Shown piece after piece: positions 1 through 5,859 of a stretch of 7,658 bases of DNA. Each line of letters opens with the position of its first letter. Position 1 is the first letter of the stretch. Made by a program: the position numbers and the translations under genes. The notes under the pieces were generated by a model. The model was not told where the DNA came from. It saw nothing but the letters and a program-made list of their open reading frames with translations, and did no database searches. The stretch comes from an uncultured Collinsella sp. (lineage in GTDB: Bacteria; Actinomycetota; Coriobacteriia; Coriobacteriales; Coriobacteriaceae): contig CABUDZ010000092.1 of assembly GCA_902490445.1 (NCBI GenBank), positions 1-7,658 of the forward strand. The letters run 5' to 3'.

Positions 1-1452
1 CGCCCCATCGTGGCGGCCTTTACCGCTACGGCGACTGAGCGTGTGCGCGCGGACATTCAGCAGATGCTCGGCCTGAAAAATCCCGCGACGGTGGTGACGG
101 GCTTCGATCGCAAGAACCTCTACTTTGGCTGCGAGGAGATGGGCGACAAGGCCAAGGCAGCGTGGGTGCGCGACTATGTGATTGCGCATTCGGGCGAGAG
201 CGGCATCGTGTATTGCTCGACCCGCAAGACGGTCGATGTGCTGGCAGGCGAGCTTGCCGAGGCGCTGGGCCCCAGCGGCATTCGCGTTGGCCGCTACCAT
301 GCTGGCATGGGCAACGACGCCCGCCGTCAAAGCCAGCGTGCCTTTATTGACGACGATCTTCAGGTGATGGTTGCCACCAACGCCTTTGGCATGGGCATCG
401 ACAAGCCCAACGTGCGCTACGTGATCCACAACAATGTGCCCGAGAGCATCGAGGCCTACTACCAGGAGGCGGGCCGCGCCGGCCGCGATGGCGATCCGGC
501 CAGCTGCCACTTACTGTGGAACGGCAACGATTTTCGCATGCGCCGCTTTTTAATCGACCGCGGCGATGCGGCCGACGAGGCGCTCGACGACGAGCAACGC
601 GCGTGGGCGCTCCAAAATCGATATCGTCTGCTCAGCCAGATGGAGGGCTACTGCAATACCACCGGCTGCCTGCGCGAATACATGCTGCGCTACTTTGGCG
701 ACGAGGCCGCGGCCGAGCATGCGGCAGCCGCCGCGGGCGGCACCGCCCCGGACGAGGCCGAGGGCTGCGGCAACTGCAGCAACTGCCTCACGCAGTTCGA
801 GGTCGAGGATGTCACCGACATGGCCCGCGCTGCCGTGCGCTATGTGGCCACGCGCCCCATGCGCTTTGGCAAGTCGCTCATCGCCGACGTGCTCCACGGC
901 GGCAACACCGAGCGCATTCGTCAGATGAACCTGGATCAGGACCGTGGCTACGGTGAGCTGTCGAGCGAATCGGTCGGGCGCATTAAGGACATCATCGGCC
1001 AGCTGTGTGGGCGCGGCTATTTGGCTACCTCGCAGGGCCAGTATCCGGTCGTGGGCTTGGGCCCGCGCGCCGGTGAGGTCGAGGACGAGGCGTTTGCCTT
1101 TACCGTTAAGCGTCGTGCGTCCAAGCGCAAGGCCTCGGCCCGTGCCCGCCGTGCGGTGGATTTGCTGCGCGAGGAGGCCGAGCTGGACCAGCGACCGCGC
1201 GTGGGCGACGACGCCGAGCTGTTCGAGCGCCTGCGCGCCCTGCGCAAGGAGATCTCGACCGAGCTGGAGATGGCGCCGTACATGGTTTTTTCCGACAAGG
1301 CCCTGCGCGGCCTGTGCCGCCTGCGTCCTCAGACGCGCGACGAGCTTATCCAGGTCAACGGCATTGGCGAGAAAAAGGCCGACGCCTTTGGCGAGCAGTT
1401 TATGGCGGCGATTGAAGAGTTTGAATCCGAGCATGCGCGGGATGGAGCGTAA
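1..1452 (+). CDS. recQ: ATP-dependent DNA helicase RecQ (5'-truncated by window edge)
   Basis: This is a 3'-5' superfamily 2 helicase that unwinds recombination and stalled-fork intermediates. The reading frame is open from base 1, so the true start and helicase motifs 0 to II lie upstream; about 483 C-terminal residues are visible. Seen in order: motif III (AFTATATERV, bases 16-45); motif IV region with YCSTRKT; motif V (FGMGIDKPNVRYVIH); motif VI with QEAGRAGRDG, which carries the arginine finger. A zinc-binding subdomain follows with cysteines in YCNTTGCLREY and CGNCSNC, matching the four-Cys RecQ site. An RQC winged-helix region comes next, then a C-terminal HRDC domain (about bases 1216-1430, ending in VNGIGEKKADAFGEQF). 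An alanine-rich insert sits between the first two and last two zinc cysteines. The gene ends 2 nt before gntR, so the two are probably cotranscribed. Assignment is very secure. Confidence 0.96.
   Translation, partial: RPIVAAFTATATERVRADIQQMLGLKNPATVVTGFDRKNLYFGCEEMGDKAKAAWVRDYVIAHSGESGIVYCSTRKTVDVLAGELAEALGPSGIRVGRYHAGMGNDARRQSQRAFIDDDLQVMVATNAFGMGIDKPNVRYVIHNNVPESIEAYYQEAGRAGRDGDPASCHLLWNGNDFRMRRFLIDRGDAADEALDDEQRAWALQNRYRLLSQMEGYCNTTGCLREYMLRYFGDEAAAEHAAAAAGGTAPDEAEGCGNCSNCLTQFEVEDVTDMARAAVRYVATRPMRFGKSLIADVLHGGNTERIRQMNLDQDRGYGELSSESVGRIKDIIGQLCGRGYLATSQGQYPVVGLGPRAGEVEDEAFAFTVKRRASKRKASARARRAVDLLREEAELDQRPRVGDDAELFERLRALRKEISTELEMAPYMVFSDKALRGLCRLRPQTRDELIQVNGIGEKKADAFGEQFMAAIEEFESEHARDGA
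1444..1447 (+). promoter_or_regulatory. Ribosome binding site of gntR inside the recQ 3' end
   Basis: GGAG lies 7 nt before the ATG at 1455 and within the last codons of recQ. It supports this start and suggests that translation of the regulator is coupled to recQ. Confidence 0.6.
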
Positions 1453-1454
1453 CG

Positions 1455-2210
1455 ATGGCAACCGACGATAAAACCGACCGCGCTGGCGTATCCGCCGTAC
1501 CGCTGTACCAGCAGGTCATGGACGACCTGAAGGGCGAGATCGCGCGCGGCGTGTATGCGGCCGGCTCGCGCATTCCTTCCGAGATGGAGCTCGCGAAGTC
1601 TTACGGCGTGGGACGCATCACCGTGCGCCGCGCCATCGAGGAGCTGTCGCGCGCGGGATATCTCAACCGACAGCAGGGGAGGGGCACCTTTGTGTGCGCT
1701 CCCAAGCTCAAGCGCAAGATTGTCCAGAAAGGCGACGTCCAGAGCTTTACTGAGGGTTGTGCCGCCAACGACATGGTGGCCGGAGCGCGTCTGGTGTCGC
1801 GTACGGTGGTCGCGGCGACGCGCGAGGATGCGGCGTTCTTTGGCGTGGAGCCTGGCTGCGAGCTCATCGTGGTCGAGCGCGTGCGCACGGCGGATGGCGT
1901 GCCCGTCATGCTCGAGAACAACGCCTTTGTGCTCGCCGACCATCCCTACCTGCAGACGCTGGCCGCCGAGGACCTCACCGATAACTCAATCTTTGCGCTC
2001 GTTGCCGAGCATTCGGGTCGCGCGCCGCTCAAGTCCGACCCCTGCACCGTGGAGATTGCGCTGGCGGATGCCCAGACGGCCCTGCTGCTGGAGGTGCCGG
2101 TCGGCGAGCCGCTCTTCTATATGGAGGCGTACTTTACCGATGCAGACGAGCGCCCCCTGCTGCTCGGGCGTCAAAAGATCGTGGGCTCGCGCTACGTGTT
2201 CGACATCTAG
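1455..2210 (+). CDS. GntR-family transcriptional regulator with UTRA effector domain (HutC subfamily)
   Basis: This is a 251-residue cytoplasmic DNA-binding regulator. Residues 16-80 form the GntR winged helix: PLYQQVMDDLKGEI, then the helix-turn-helix PSEMELAKSYGVGRITVRRA (41-60), then the wing GYLNRQQGRGTFV. Residues from about 98 to 245 look like a UTRA ligand-binding domain, including the typical VERVRTADGVPVMLENN strand pair and a C-terminal GRQKIVGSRYVFDI. UTRA regulators usually sense a phosphorylated sugar or a related small molecule and repress an adjacent catabolic gene. The next gene is a sugar-phosphate deglycase behind a repeat-rich promoter, so it is the obvious target and its substrate or product the likely effector; this is inference. 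The gene follows recQ by 2 nt with no promoter visible between them, which is an odd place for a dedicated regulator. Confidence 0.92.
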   Translation: MATDDKTDRAGVSAVPLYQQVMDDLKGEIARGVYAAGSRIPSEMELAKSYGVGRITVRRAIEELSRAGYLNRQQGRGTFVCAPKLKRKIVQKGDVQSFTEGCAANDMVAGARLVSRTVVAATREDAAFFGVEPGCELIVVERVRTADGVPVMLENNAFVLADHPYLQTLAAEDLTDNSIFALVAEHSGRAPLKSDPCTVEIALADAQTALLLEVPVGEPLFYMEAYFTDADERPLLLGRQKIVGSRYVFDI

Positions 2211-2219
2211 CGGTCATAG

Positions 2220-2236
2220 ATAGAACAACATAGAAC
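2220..2236 (+). repeat. 17-bp operator-like repeat, copy 1
   Basis: ATAGAACAACATAGAAC is made of two ATAGAAC units 10 bp apart, one helical turn. The same 17 bases recur at 2282-2298. This copy lies upstream of the -35 element. It is a candidate binding site for the GntR regulator encoded immediately before it. Confidence 0.6.
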
Positions 2237-2242
2237 AAATTT

Positions 2243-2259
2243 GGTGAAATGACTTCACC
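2243..2259. promoter_or_regulatory. Palindrome GGTGAA-N5-TTCACC overlapping the -35 of the deglycase gene
   Basis: Perfect 6-bp arms are separated by ATGAC. The right arm is the proposed -35 hexamer itself, so a protein bound here would block RNA polymerase. It is an alternative or additional operator for the GntR regulator. Confidence 0.45.
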
Positions 2260-2282
2260 GGTGACAGCTTGCGTGCTATAAA
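2254..2282 (+). promoter_or_regulatory. Promoter of the SIS deglycase gene
   Basis: TTCACC (2254-2259, 4 of 6 to the -35 consensus) is followed by a 17-bp spacer and TATAAA (2277-2282). TG at 2274-2275 makes an extended -10. The predicted start of transcription is near 2289, giving a leader of about 65 nt. The -35 lies in a palindrome, and the 17-bp repeat copy 2 begins at the last base of the -10. Confidence 0.6.
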
Positions 2283-2298
2283 TAGAACAACATAGAAC
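2282..2298 (+). repeat. 17-bp operator-like repeat, copy 2
   Basis: Identical to 2220-2236 and starting 62 bp after it. It covers the predicted transcription start. With copy 1 upstream of the -35, the two bracket the promoter, as expected for repression by occlusion or short DNA looping. Confidence 0.6.
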
Positions 2299-2325
2299 GA
2301 CAGCAGGTACGAGCTGCTGTCGTTC
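2295..2325 (+). other. Perfect 12-bp hairpin at the predicted 5' end of the deglycase mRNA
   Basis: GAACGACAGCAG (2295-2306) pairs perfectly with CTGCTGTCGTTC (2314-2325) around a 7-nt loop GTACGAG. No U-run follows, so it is not a standard terminator. Starting only a few nucleotides after the predicted transcription start, it could protect the 5' end from decay or bind a regulator. It also overlaps the end of the second 17-bp repeat. The stop-free leader continues to a strong AAGGAGG ribosome site at 2339-2345. Confidence 0.6.
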
Positions 2326-2354
2326 AAAGCTGCCACATAAGGAGGAGCGTCACG

Positions 2355-3323
2355 GTGAACGCACACGATCTGATTCAGGAAATTATCGAGCGCAAGGGCA
2401 AGATTGAGAACGTGTTTTGGATCGCCTGCGGCGGTTCGATGATCGACCTGATGCCGGCTAACGAGCTGCTCAAGCGCGAGGCCACCACGTTTACCTCGAC
2501 GGTCTACACTGCACGCGAGTTTTGCCTGATGGCCCCCAAGAGCCTTGGCGAGAAGTCGCTCGTTATTGCCTGCAGCCACAGCGGCAACACGCAGGAGGTC
2601 GTTGACGGCTGCGAGATGGCGTTGGCTGCCGGCGCCGAGGTCATCGCCATGACCGATTGCGAGGGCTCCAAGATCGACAACGGCAAATGGACCACCTGGG
2701 TCTACCCCTGGGGCGAGGGCGTGTCGCAGGCCGAGGTACCGCAGGGTATCGGCGTCCTGATGGCTGCCGAGCTGCTCGACCAGCAGGAGGGTTACGAGGC
2801 GCTCGCCGATATGTACGCCGGCCTTAAGCAGATGGATGCGCTGTTGCCCGCTGCCCGTGAGAAGGTCAATGCCGAGCTGGGCGATCGCTTTGCCGAGCTC
2901 TGCCAGCAGCACAAGTTCTTCTACATCCTGGGATCCGGCCCCAACTTTAGCCAGACCTACGCCATGGCCATCTGCTCGCTCATGGAGATGCAGTGGCAGC
3001 ACTGCTGCTATATTCACTCCGGCGAGTATTTCCACGGCCCGTTTGAGGCCACCGAGCCCGGCGTGTTCTACTTTGTGCAGCTCGGATCGGGCGAGTGCCG
3101 CCCCATGGAGGAGCGCGCGCTCGCGTTCCTCAACACGCACACCGATACGGTCATGGTGCTCGATGCGCTCGAGTACGGCGTGGGCGAGGTACCCGCCAGC
3201 GTGCGTTCGTTCCTGGAGCCGATCTTCTTCTACAACATGAGCTGCGAGCTGCGCGCCGCCCGCGGAAAGGTGTTCGACCACAGCCCCGAGGTTCGTCGCT
3301 ACATGGGCATCGAGCAGTACTAG
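2355..3323 (+). CDS. SIS-domain sugar-phosphate deglycase, FrlB/FraB-like (fructosamine-6-phosphate type)
   Basis: This is a 322-residue soluble protein with two SIS (sugar isomerase) modules. The first holds ACGGSMID (24-31) and the phosphate loop CSHSGNTQE (73-81). The second holds ILGSGPNFSQTYA (191-203) and HSGEYFHGPFE (221-231). The length and the SGEYFHGPFE box are typical of FrlB/FraB-type deglycases. These split 6-phosphorylated Amadori compounds such as fructoselysine-6-phosphate or fructose-asparagine-6-phosphate into glucose-6-phosphate and an amino acid. Glu211 and His227 keep the 16-residue spacing of the catalytic pair I recall for Salmonella FraB (Glu214/His230). GTG at 2355 is chosen because AAGGAGG lies 9 nt upstream. 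It has its own promoter and terminator and is probably controlled by the preceding GntR regulator. No matching kinase, PTS or permease is present, so the amino-acid part of the substrate is unknown. A glucosamine-phosphate isomerase-like role is less likely. Confidence 0.8.
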   Translation: MNAHDLIQEIIERKGKIENVFWIACGGSMIDLMPANELLKREATTFTSTVYTAREFCLMAPKSLGEKSLVIACSHSGNTQEVVDGCEMALAAGAEVIAMTDCEGSKIDNGKWTTWVYPWGEGVSQAEVPQGIGVLMAAELLDQQEGYEALADMYAGLKQMDALLPAAREKVNAELGDRFAELCQQHKFFYILGSGPNFSQTYAMAICSLMEMQWQHCCYIHSGEYFHGPFEATEPGVFYFVQLGSGECRPMEERALAFLNTHTDTVMVLDALEYGVGEVPASVRSFLEPIFFYNMSCELRAARGKVFDHSPEVRRYMGIEQY

Positions 3324-3345
3324 GCACCGGGAATTATCTTTTTTG

Positions 3346-3378
3346 ACGGGGTCTGTGCTGCGCGCGGGCCCCGTTTTG
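3346..3378 (+). terminator. Rho-independent terminator of the deglycase gene
   Basis: ACGGGGTC (3346-3353) pairs with GGCCCCGT (3367-3374), with one G-T wobble, and is followed by a TTTT tail. It lies 22 nt after the stop codon. Confidence 0.7.
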
Positions 3379-3412
3379 CATTGTGGCGGCCGGATTCGTG
3401 TCTGCGCGAAAA

Positions 3413-3594
3413 CGAAGGTGAATACTTTTCCGCGAAGTGAACGACCTATTTTGGACCCCCGAAGCATCCACACTTTTTGACGCCAAAACTGCAGGAAAAA
3501 CTCGGCGAAACCGCAGGAAACGGCGTCTGAAAAGTGCCGATGCTTCGGGGGCTCGTTTTTGCTCGTTCACTTCGCGGAAAAATATTCACCTTCG
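3413..3594. repeat. 182-bp imperfect inverted repeat (dispersed palindromic or MITE-like element)
   Basis: The left arm 3413-3484 and right arm 3522-3594 are reverse complements over most of their length. The outer 32 bp match at 31 positions. An unmatched 11-by-11 segment follows, then 13 of 13 (CCCCCGAAGCATC), then 7 of 7 (CACTTTT), then GACGCC. The 37-nt centre carries two near-copies of CTGCAGGAAAA. Either strand would fold into a long hairpin with one large internal loop. The element fills most of the 378-bp gap between the deglycase and dehydrogenase genes, which otherwise holds only two terminators. Open frames crossing it on each strand encode mirror-related peptides sharing SFTSRK-IHLRF, a by-product of the symmetry, so no gene is called. 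No transposase or clear target duplication is seen. Its nature (MITE, structured RNA, nucleoid or recombination site) is undetermined. Confidence 0.8.
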
Positions 3595-3604
3595 ATTCGC
3601 AAGG
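3594..3604 (+). repeat. 11-bp direct repeat, copy 1
   Basis: GATTCGCAAGG, repeated at 3674-3684. The pair brackets the terminator of the dehydrogenase gene, and this copy starts on the last base of the 182-bp inverted repeat. Confidence 0.5.
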
Positions 3605-3618
3605 GCACTGCGTGAGTC

Positions 3619-3660
3619 AAAAAAGCGGGCCGCGCCGGGGATTTCCGGCGCGGCCCGCTT
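3619..3660 (-). terminator. Strong Rho-independent terminator of the dehydrogenase gene
   Basis: A perfect 16-bp stem (3623-3638 with 3645-3660) is built mostly of G and C around a 6-nt loop. Read on the - strand it is followed by a T-run (3619-3624 complement). It lies 41 nt past the dehydrogenase stop. Confidence 0.92.
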
Positions 3661-3673
3661 AGTATCGCGCTTA

Positions 3674-3684
3674 GATTCGCAAGG
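3674..3684 (+). repeat. 11-bp direct repeat, copy 2
   Basis: GATTCGCAAGG, identical to 3594-3604, lying between the terminator and the dehydrogenase stop codon. Confidence 0.5.
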
Positions 3685-3701
3685 TTGCGGCAGCCAGCGG
3701 C

Positions 3702-4679
3702 CTACTTTGCGTCGTAGGCCTCGGCATCCCACCAGTCGAGCTGGGCGATGTTGTCGCGGATGTGCTGGCAGCTCTTGTGGAAGCCCTCGAGCTCGTACTC
3801 GGACAGGTCGAGCGTGTAGACCTCCTCGACGCCCTCGGCACCGATCACGCACGGCAGGGAGGTAAAGATACCCTCCTCGCCATACTGGCCGGTCATGAGC
3901 GTGGAAGCGGAAAGCACGGCGTGCTCGTTGTGCAGCACGGCGGCGCAGACGCGCGCGGCGGAGTTGGCGACGGCGTATTCGGTGCACTGCTTGCCCTGGT
4001 AGGTCACATAGCCGCCCTTACGCGCGAGCTCCTCGACCTCCATGTGGTCAAAGGCGTACTTGTCGGGGTTCTCGGCCTGAAGCTCGTTGAGGTTTTTGCC
4101 GGCGATGGTTGCGGCCTTAAAGGCGGCAAGCTGGCTAAAGCCGTGCTCGCCGATCATGTAGGCGTCGATGGACTTGGGGCTCACGCCGACCTTCTTGGAG
4201 ATCTCGGTGCGCAGGCGGGCGGAGTCCAGGCCGCAGCCCGAGCCGATGATCTTCTTGGGATCGTAGCCGGTCAGGTGCCACAGCTCGGTGCACACGACGT
4301 CGCAGGGGTTGGAGATGGAGACGAAGATGCCGTCGAAGCCGGCGTCGACAATGCGCTTGGCAAAGGTGCGCGCGGCGTCGGTGGTAAAGAACAGCTCGCC
4401 GTCGCGGTTACCGGCGGCCAGCGCGACCTTGCCGGCGGCGTTGACGATGACGTCACAGCAGGCCAGCTCCTCGTAGTGGTCGTAGCAGTTGACGATCTTG
4501 GTGTTATACGGGACAAACGAGAGGGAGTCGCGCAGGTCCTGGACCTCGGACGTCACCTTGGCCTCGTTGATATCGCACAGGTACAGCTCATCGGCAATGC
4601 CCTGCATGAGCAGGCTGTTGGCGACATGTGCTCCTACGTGGCCCTGGCCGACCACACCGATCTTACGCGTCTGATACAT
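3702..4679 (-). CDS. NAD-dependent L-2-hydroxyacid dehydrogenase (L-lactate / L-2-hydroxyisocaproate type)
   Basis: This is a 325-residue cytoplasmic enzyme of the LDH/MDH family that reduces a 2-oxoacid to the L-2-hydroxyacid with NADH. Residues 7-20 form the Rossmann loop GQGHVG. Asp36 after the second strand predicts NAD over NADP. SISNPCDV (121-128) is the family NAD/substrate box. LDSARLR (151-157) holds the Asp of the catalytic relay and the carboxylate-binding Arg155. GEHG (177-180) holds catalytic His179. The mobile loop (KVALAAGNRDGELFF) lacks the usual LDH and MDH signatures. The stretch EELARKGGYVTYQGK resembles lactobacillal L-2-hydroxyisocaproate dehydrogenase as I recall it, so a branched or bulky 2-oxoacid substrate is possible. 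The frame stays open well upstream, but ATG at 4679 is chosen because AAAGGA precedes it by 7 nt and the protein then starts MYQTRKIGVVG, as usual for the family. Single gene with its own terminator, divergent from metA. Confidence 0.88.
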   Translation of the reverse strand: MYQTRKIGVVGQGHVGAHVANSLLMQGIADELYLCDINEAKVTSEVQDLRDSLSFVPYNTKIVNCYDHYEELACCDVIVNAAGKVALAAGNRDGELFFTTDAARTFAKRIVDAGFDGIFVSISNPCDVVCTELWHLTGYDPKKIIGSGCGLDSARLRTEISKKVGVSPKSIDAYMIGEHGFSQLAAFKAATIAGKNLNELQAENPDKYAFDHMEVEELARKGGYVTYQGKQCTEYAVANSAARVCAAVLHNEHAVLSASTLMTGQYGEEGIFTSLPCVIGAEGVEEVYTLDLSEYELEGFHKSCQHIRDNIAQLDWWDAEAYDAK

Positions 4680-4688
4680 ATATGTATC
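4673..4688. promoter_or_regulatory. 16-bp perfect palindrome over the dehydrogenase start codon
   Basis: GATACATATATGTATC is its own reverse complement. It covers the start codon (4677-4679) and reaches the edge of the ribosome site. It could be a protein operator, or in mRNA a weak 6-bp hairpin with a TATA loop. No known regulator motif is recognised. Confidence 0.4.
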
Positions 4689-4692
4689 CTTT
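4687..4692 (-). promoter_or_regulatory. Ribosome binding site that fixes the dehydrogenase start
   Basis: AAAGGA on the - strand ends 7 nt before the ATG at 4679. It decides against the longer in-frame extension toward metA. Confidence 0.65.
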
Positions 4693-4716
4693 CGGCCGAG
4701 TTTTTCGCGTCGAACC

Positions 4717-4722
4717 ATTGTA
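4717..4722 (-). promoter_or_regulatory. Possible -10 element of the dehydrogenase gene
   Basis: TACAAT on the - strand matches 5 of 6 bases of the -10 consensus and would give a leader of about 30 nt. No convincing -35 is seen at 16-18 bp. The 211-bp divergent gap (4680-4890) shows no clear metA promoter and no SAM-I riboswitch or T-box core; it does hold ATGCCGT (4772-4778) facing ACGGCAT (4811-4817). Confidence 0.35.
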
Positions 4723-4890
4723 ACGTCCTGTTGCCACTTTGCTAGGCTAAAGCGCCACAGATTTTTGGGACATGCCGTAATCTTTACTTTTGGAGTGATT
4801 TGGGCCGCTGACGGCATCGCTGGGCGATGTGCTCGCGCGGATGGGGCCGGTCGTTGTACCATAACTGCAACTGACTCGTAAGGAGCATCC

Positions 4891-5817
4891 ATGCCCATTC
4901 GCATTCCCGACGCCCTCCCTGCTGCCGCGCAGCTCGAGAGCGAGAACATCTTTGTCATGACCGAGTACCGCGCACTGCACCAGGACATTCGTCCGCTGCG
5001 CGTGCTCATCCTCAACCTCATGCCCACCAAGATCGCCACCGAGACGCAGATCATGCGCAAGCTCTCCAACACGCCGCTGCAGGTGGAGGTGGACCTGCTG
5101 CGTACCAAGACGCACGAGGCCACGCACGTGAGCGCCGGCCACCTGGAGACGTTCTATCGCACGTTCGACGACATCCGCGACATCCACTACGACGGCCTGA
5201 TTATCACGGGCGCGCCGGTGGAGCAGATGCCGTTCGAGGAGGTCGACTACTGGCCCGAGCTCTGCCAGATCATGGATTGGTCCACCACGCACGTGCACTC
5301 TACGCTGCACATTTGTTGGGGCGCGCAGGCCGGCCTGTACCATCATTACGGTATCCAGAAGTACGACCTGCCGGCAAAGGCGAGCGGCGTATTTGAGCAT
5401 TATCTGGTGAAGCCGCAAAGCCCGCTGGTCCGCGGCTTTGATGACCGTTTCTATGCCGTGCATTCGCGCAACACCGATGTGCGCCGCGAGGACGTGGAGG
5501 CCGAGCCGCAGCTTGAGGTCGTGGCCGTGTCCGACGAGGTTGGCCTGTACATTGTCAAGTCGACCGACAGCCGTCGCTTTTTTGTATTTGGCCACCCCGA
5601 GTACGATACCGACACGCTGCGCCTGGAGTACGAGCGCGACGTGAAGCGCGGGCTCAACCCTCAGGTGCCGGCGCATTACTTTCCGGGCGACGACCCCACC
5701 GCCGAGCCGCGAAACGTCTGGCGCAGCCAGGCTCAGCTGTTCTACACCAACTGGCTCAACTACTACGTCTATCAAACCACGCCCTACGACCTAGCACGCG
5801 CCGGCGAGGAGCACTAG
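4891..5817 (+). CDS. metA: Homoserine O-acetyltransferase (MetA/MetAA family)
   Basis: This 308-residue cytoplasmic enzyme acylates L-homoserine at the first committed step of methionine synthesis. The fold is a class I glutamine amidotransferase-like acyltransferase. Seen: MPTKIATETQIMRKL (44-58); TGAPVEQMPFEEVDYW (106-121); the nucleophile Cys142 in HICWGAQAGLYHHYG; and His235 and Glu237 in FGHPEYD. The positions 142/235/237 match the family triad exactly. Residue 111 is Glu. In Bacillus cereus MetA, Glu111 goes with acetyl-CoA and Gly with succinyl-CoA, so O-acetylhomoserine is the predicted product despite the common label succinyltransferase. ATG at 4891 is preceded by AAGGAG at 4880-4885. 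The gene stands alone: a divergent dehydrogenase lies upstream, and a convergent folate gene begins 42 nt past the stop. No O-acetylhomoserine sulfhydrylase is in the window. Confidence 0.96.
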   Translation: MPIRIPDALPAAAQLESENIFVMTEYRALHQDIRPLRVLILNLMPTKIATETQIMRKLSNTPLQVEVDLLRTKTHEATHVSAGHLETFYRTFDDIRDIHYDGLIITGAPVEQMPFEEVDYWPELCQIMDWSTTHVHSTLHICWGAQAGLYHHYGIQKYDLPAKASGVFEHYLVKPQSPLVRGFDDRFYAVHSRNTDVRREDVEAEPQLEVVAVSDEVGLYIVKSTDSRRFFVFGHPEYDTDTLRLEYERDVKRGLNPQVPAHYFPGDDPTAEPRNVWRSQAQLFYTNWLNYYVYQTTPYDLARAGEEH

Positions 5818-5829
5818 GCTGCGATGATG

Positions 5830-5859
5830 CCGCTGTAGCCGTGGTTGATGTGGCAGCGG
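5830..5859. terminator. Weak hairpin between convergent metA and folate cyclo-ligase genes
   Basis: CCGCTG (5830-5835) pairs with CAGCGG (5854-5859) across an 18-nt loop in the 42-bp convergent gap. There is no T-run in either direction, so a terminating role is only possible. Confidence 0.2.

Noticed and set aside
550..1461. Long - strand frame opposite recQ
   Set aside because: High-GC codon-position shadow of recQ with no recognisable motif. The same applies to long frames opposite the deglycase, the dehydrogenase and metA.
2295..2325. Intrinsic terminator or attenuator in the deglycase leader
   Set aside because: The stem is followed by TTCAAAGC with no T-run, so standard termination is not supported.
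3413..3594. CRISPR array
   Set aside because: There are only two arms, they are inverted rather than direct, and there is no repeat-spacer periodicity or cas gene.
3334..3865. Open reading frames on both strands across the palindrome with similar peptides (shared SFTSRK-IHLRF)
   Set aside because: The similarity follows from the inverted repeat. The frames run through terminators or into the dehydrogenase gene, have no good ribosome sites, and look unlike proteins.
4693..4890. SAM riboswitch or T-box upstream of metA
   Set aside because: No SAM-I core or T-box sequence was found and the gap is short; the ATGCCGT/ACGGCAT pair alone is too weak.
4680..5123. N-terminal extension of the dehydrogenase by 148 codons
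   Set aside because: It overlaps metA on the opposite strand, has no family similarity, and a proper ribosome site and start exist at 4679.
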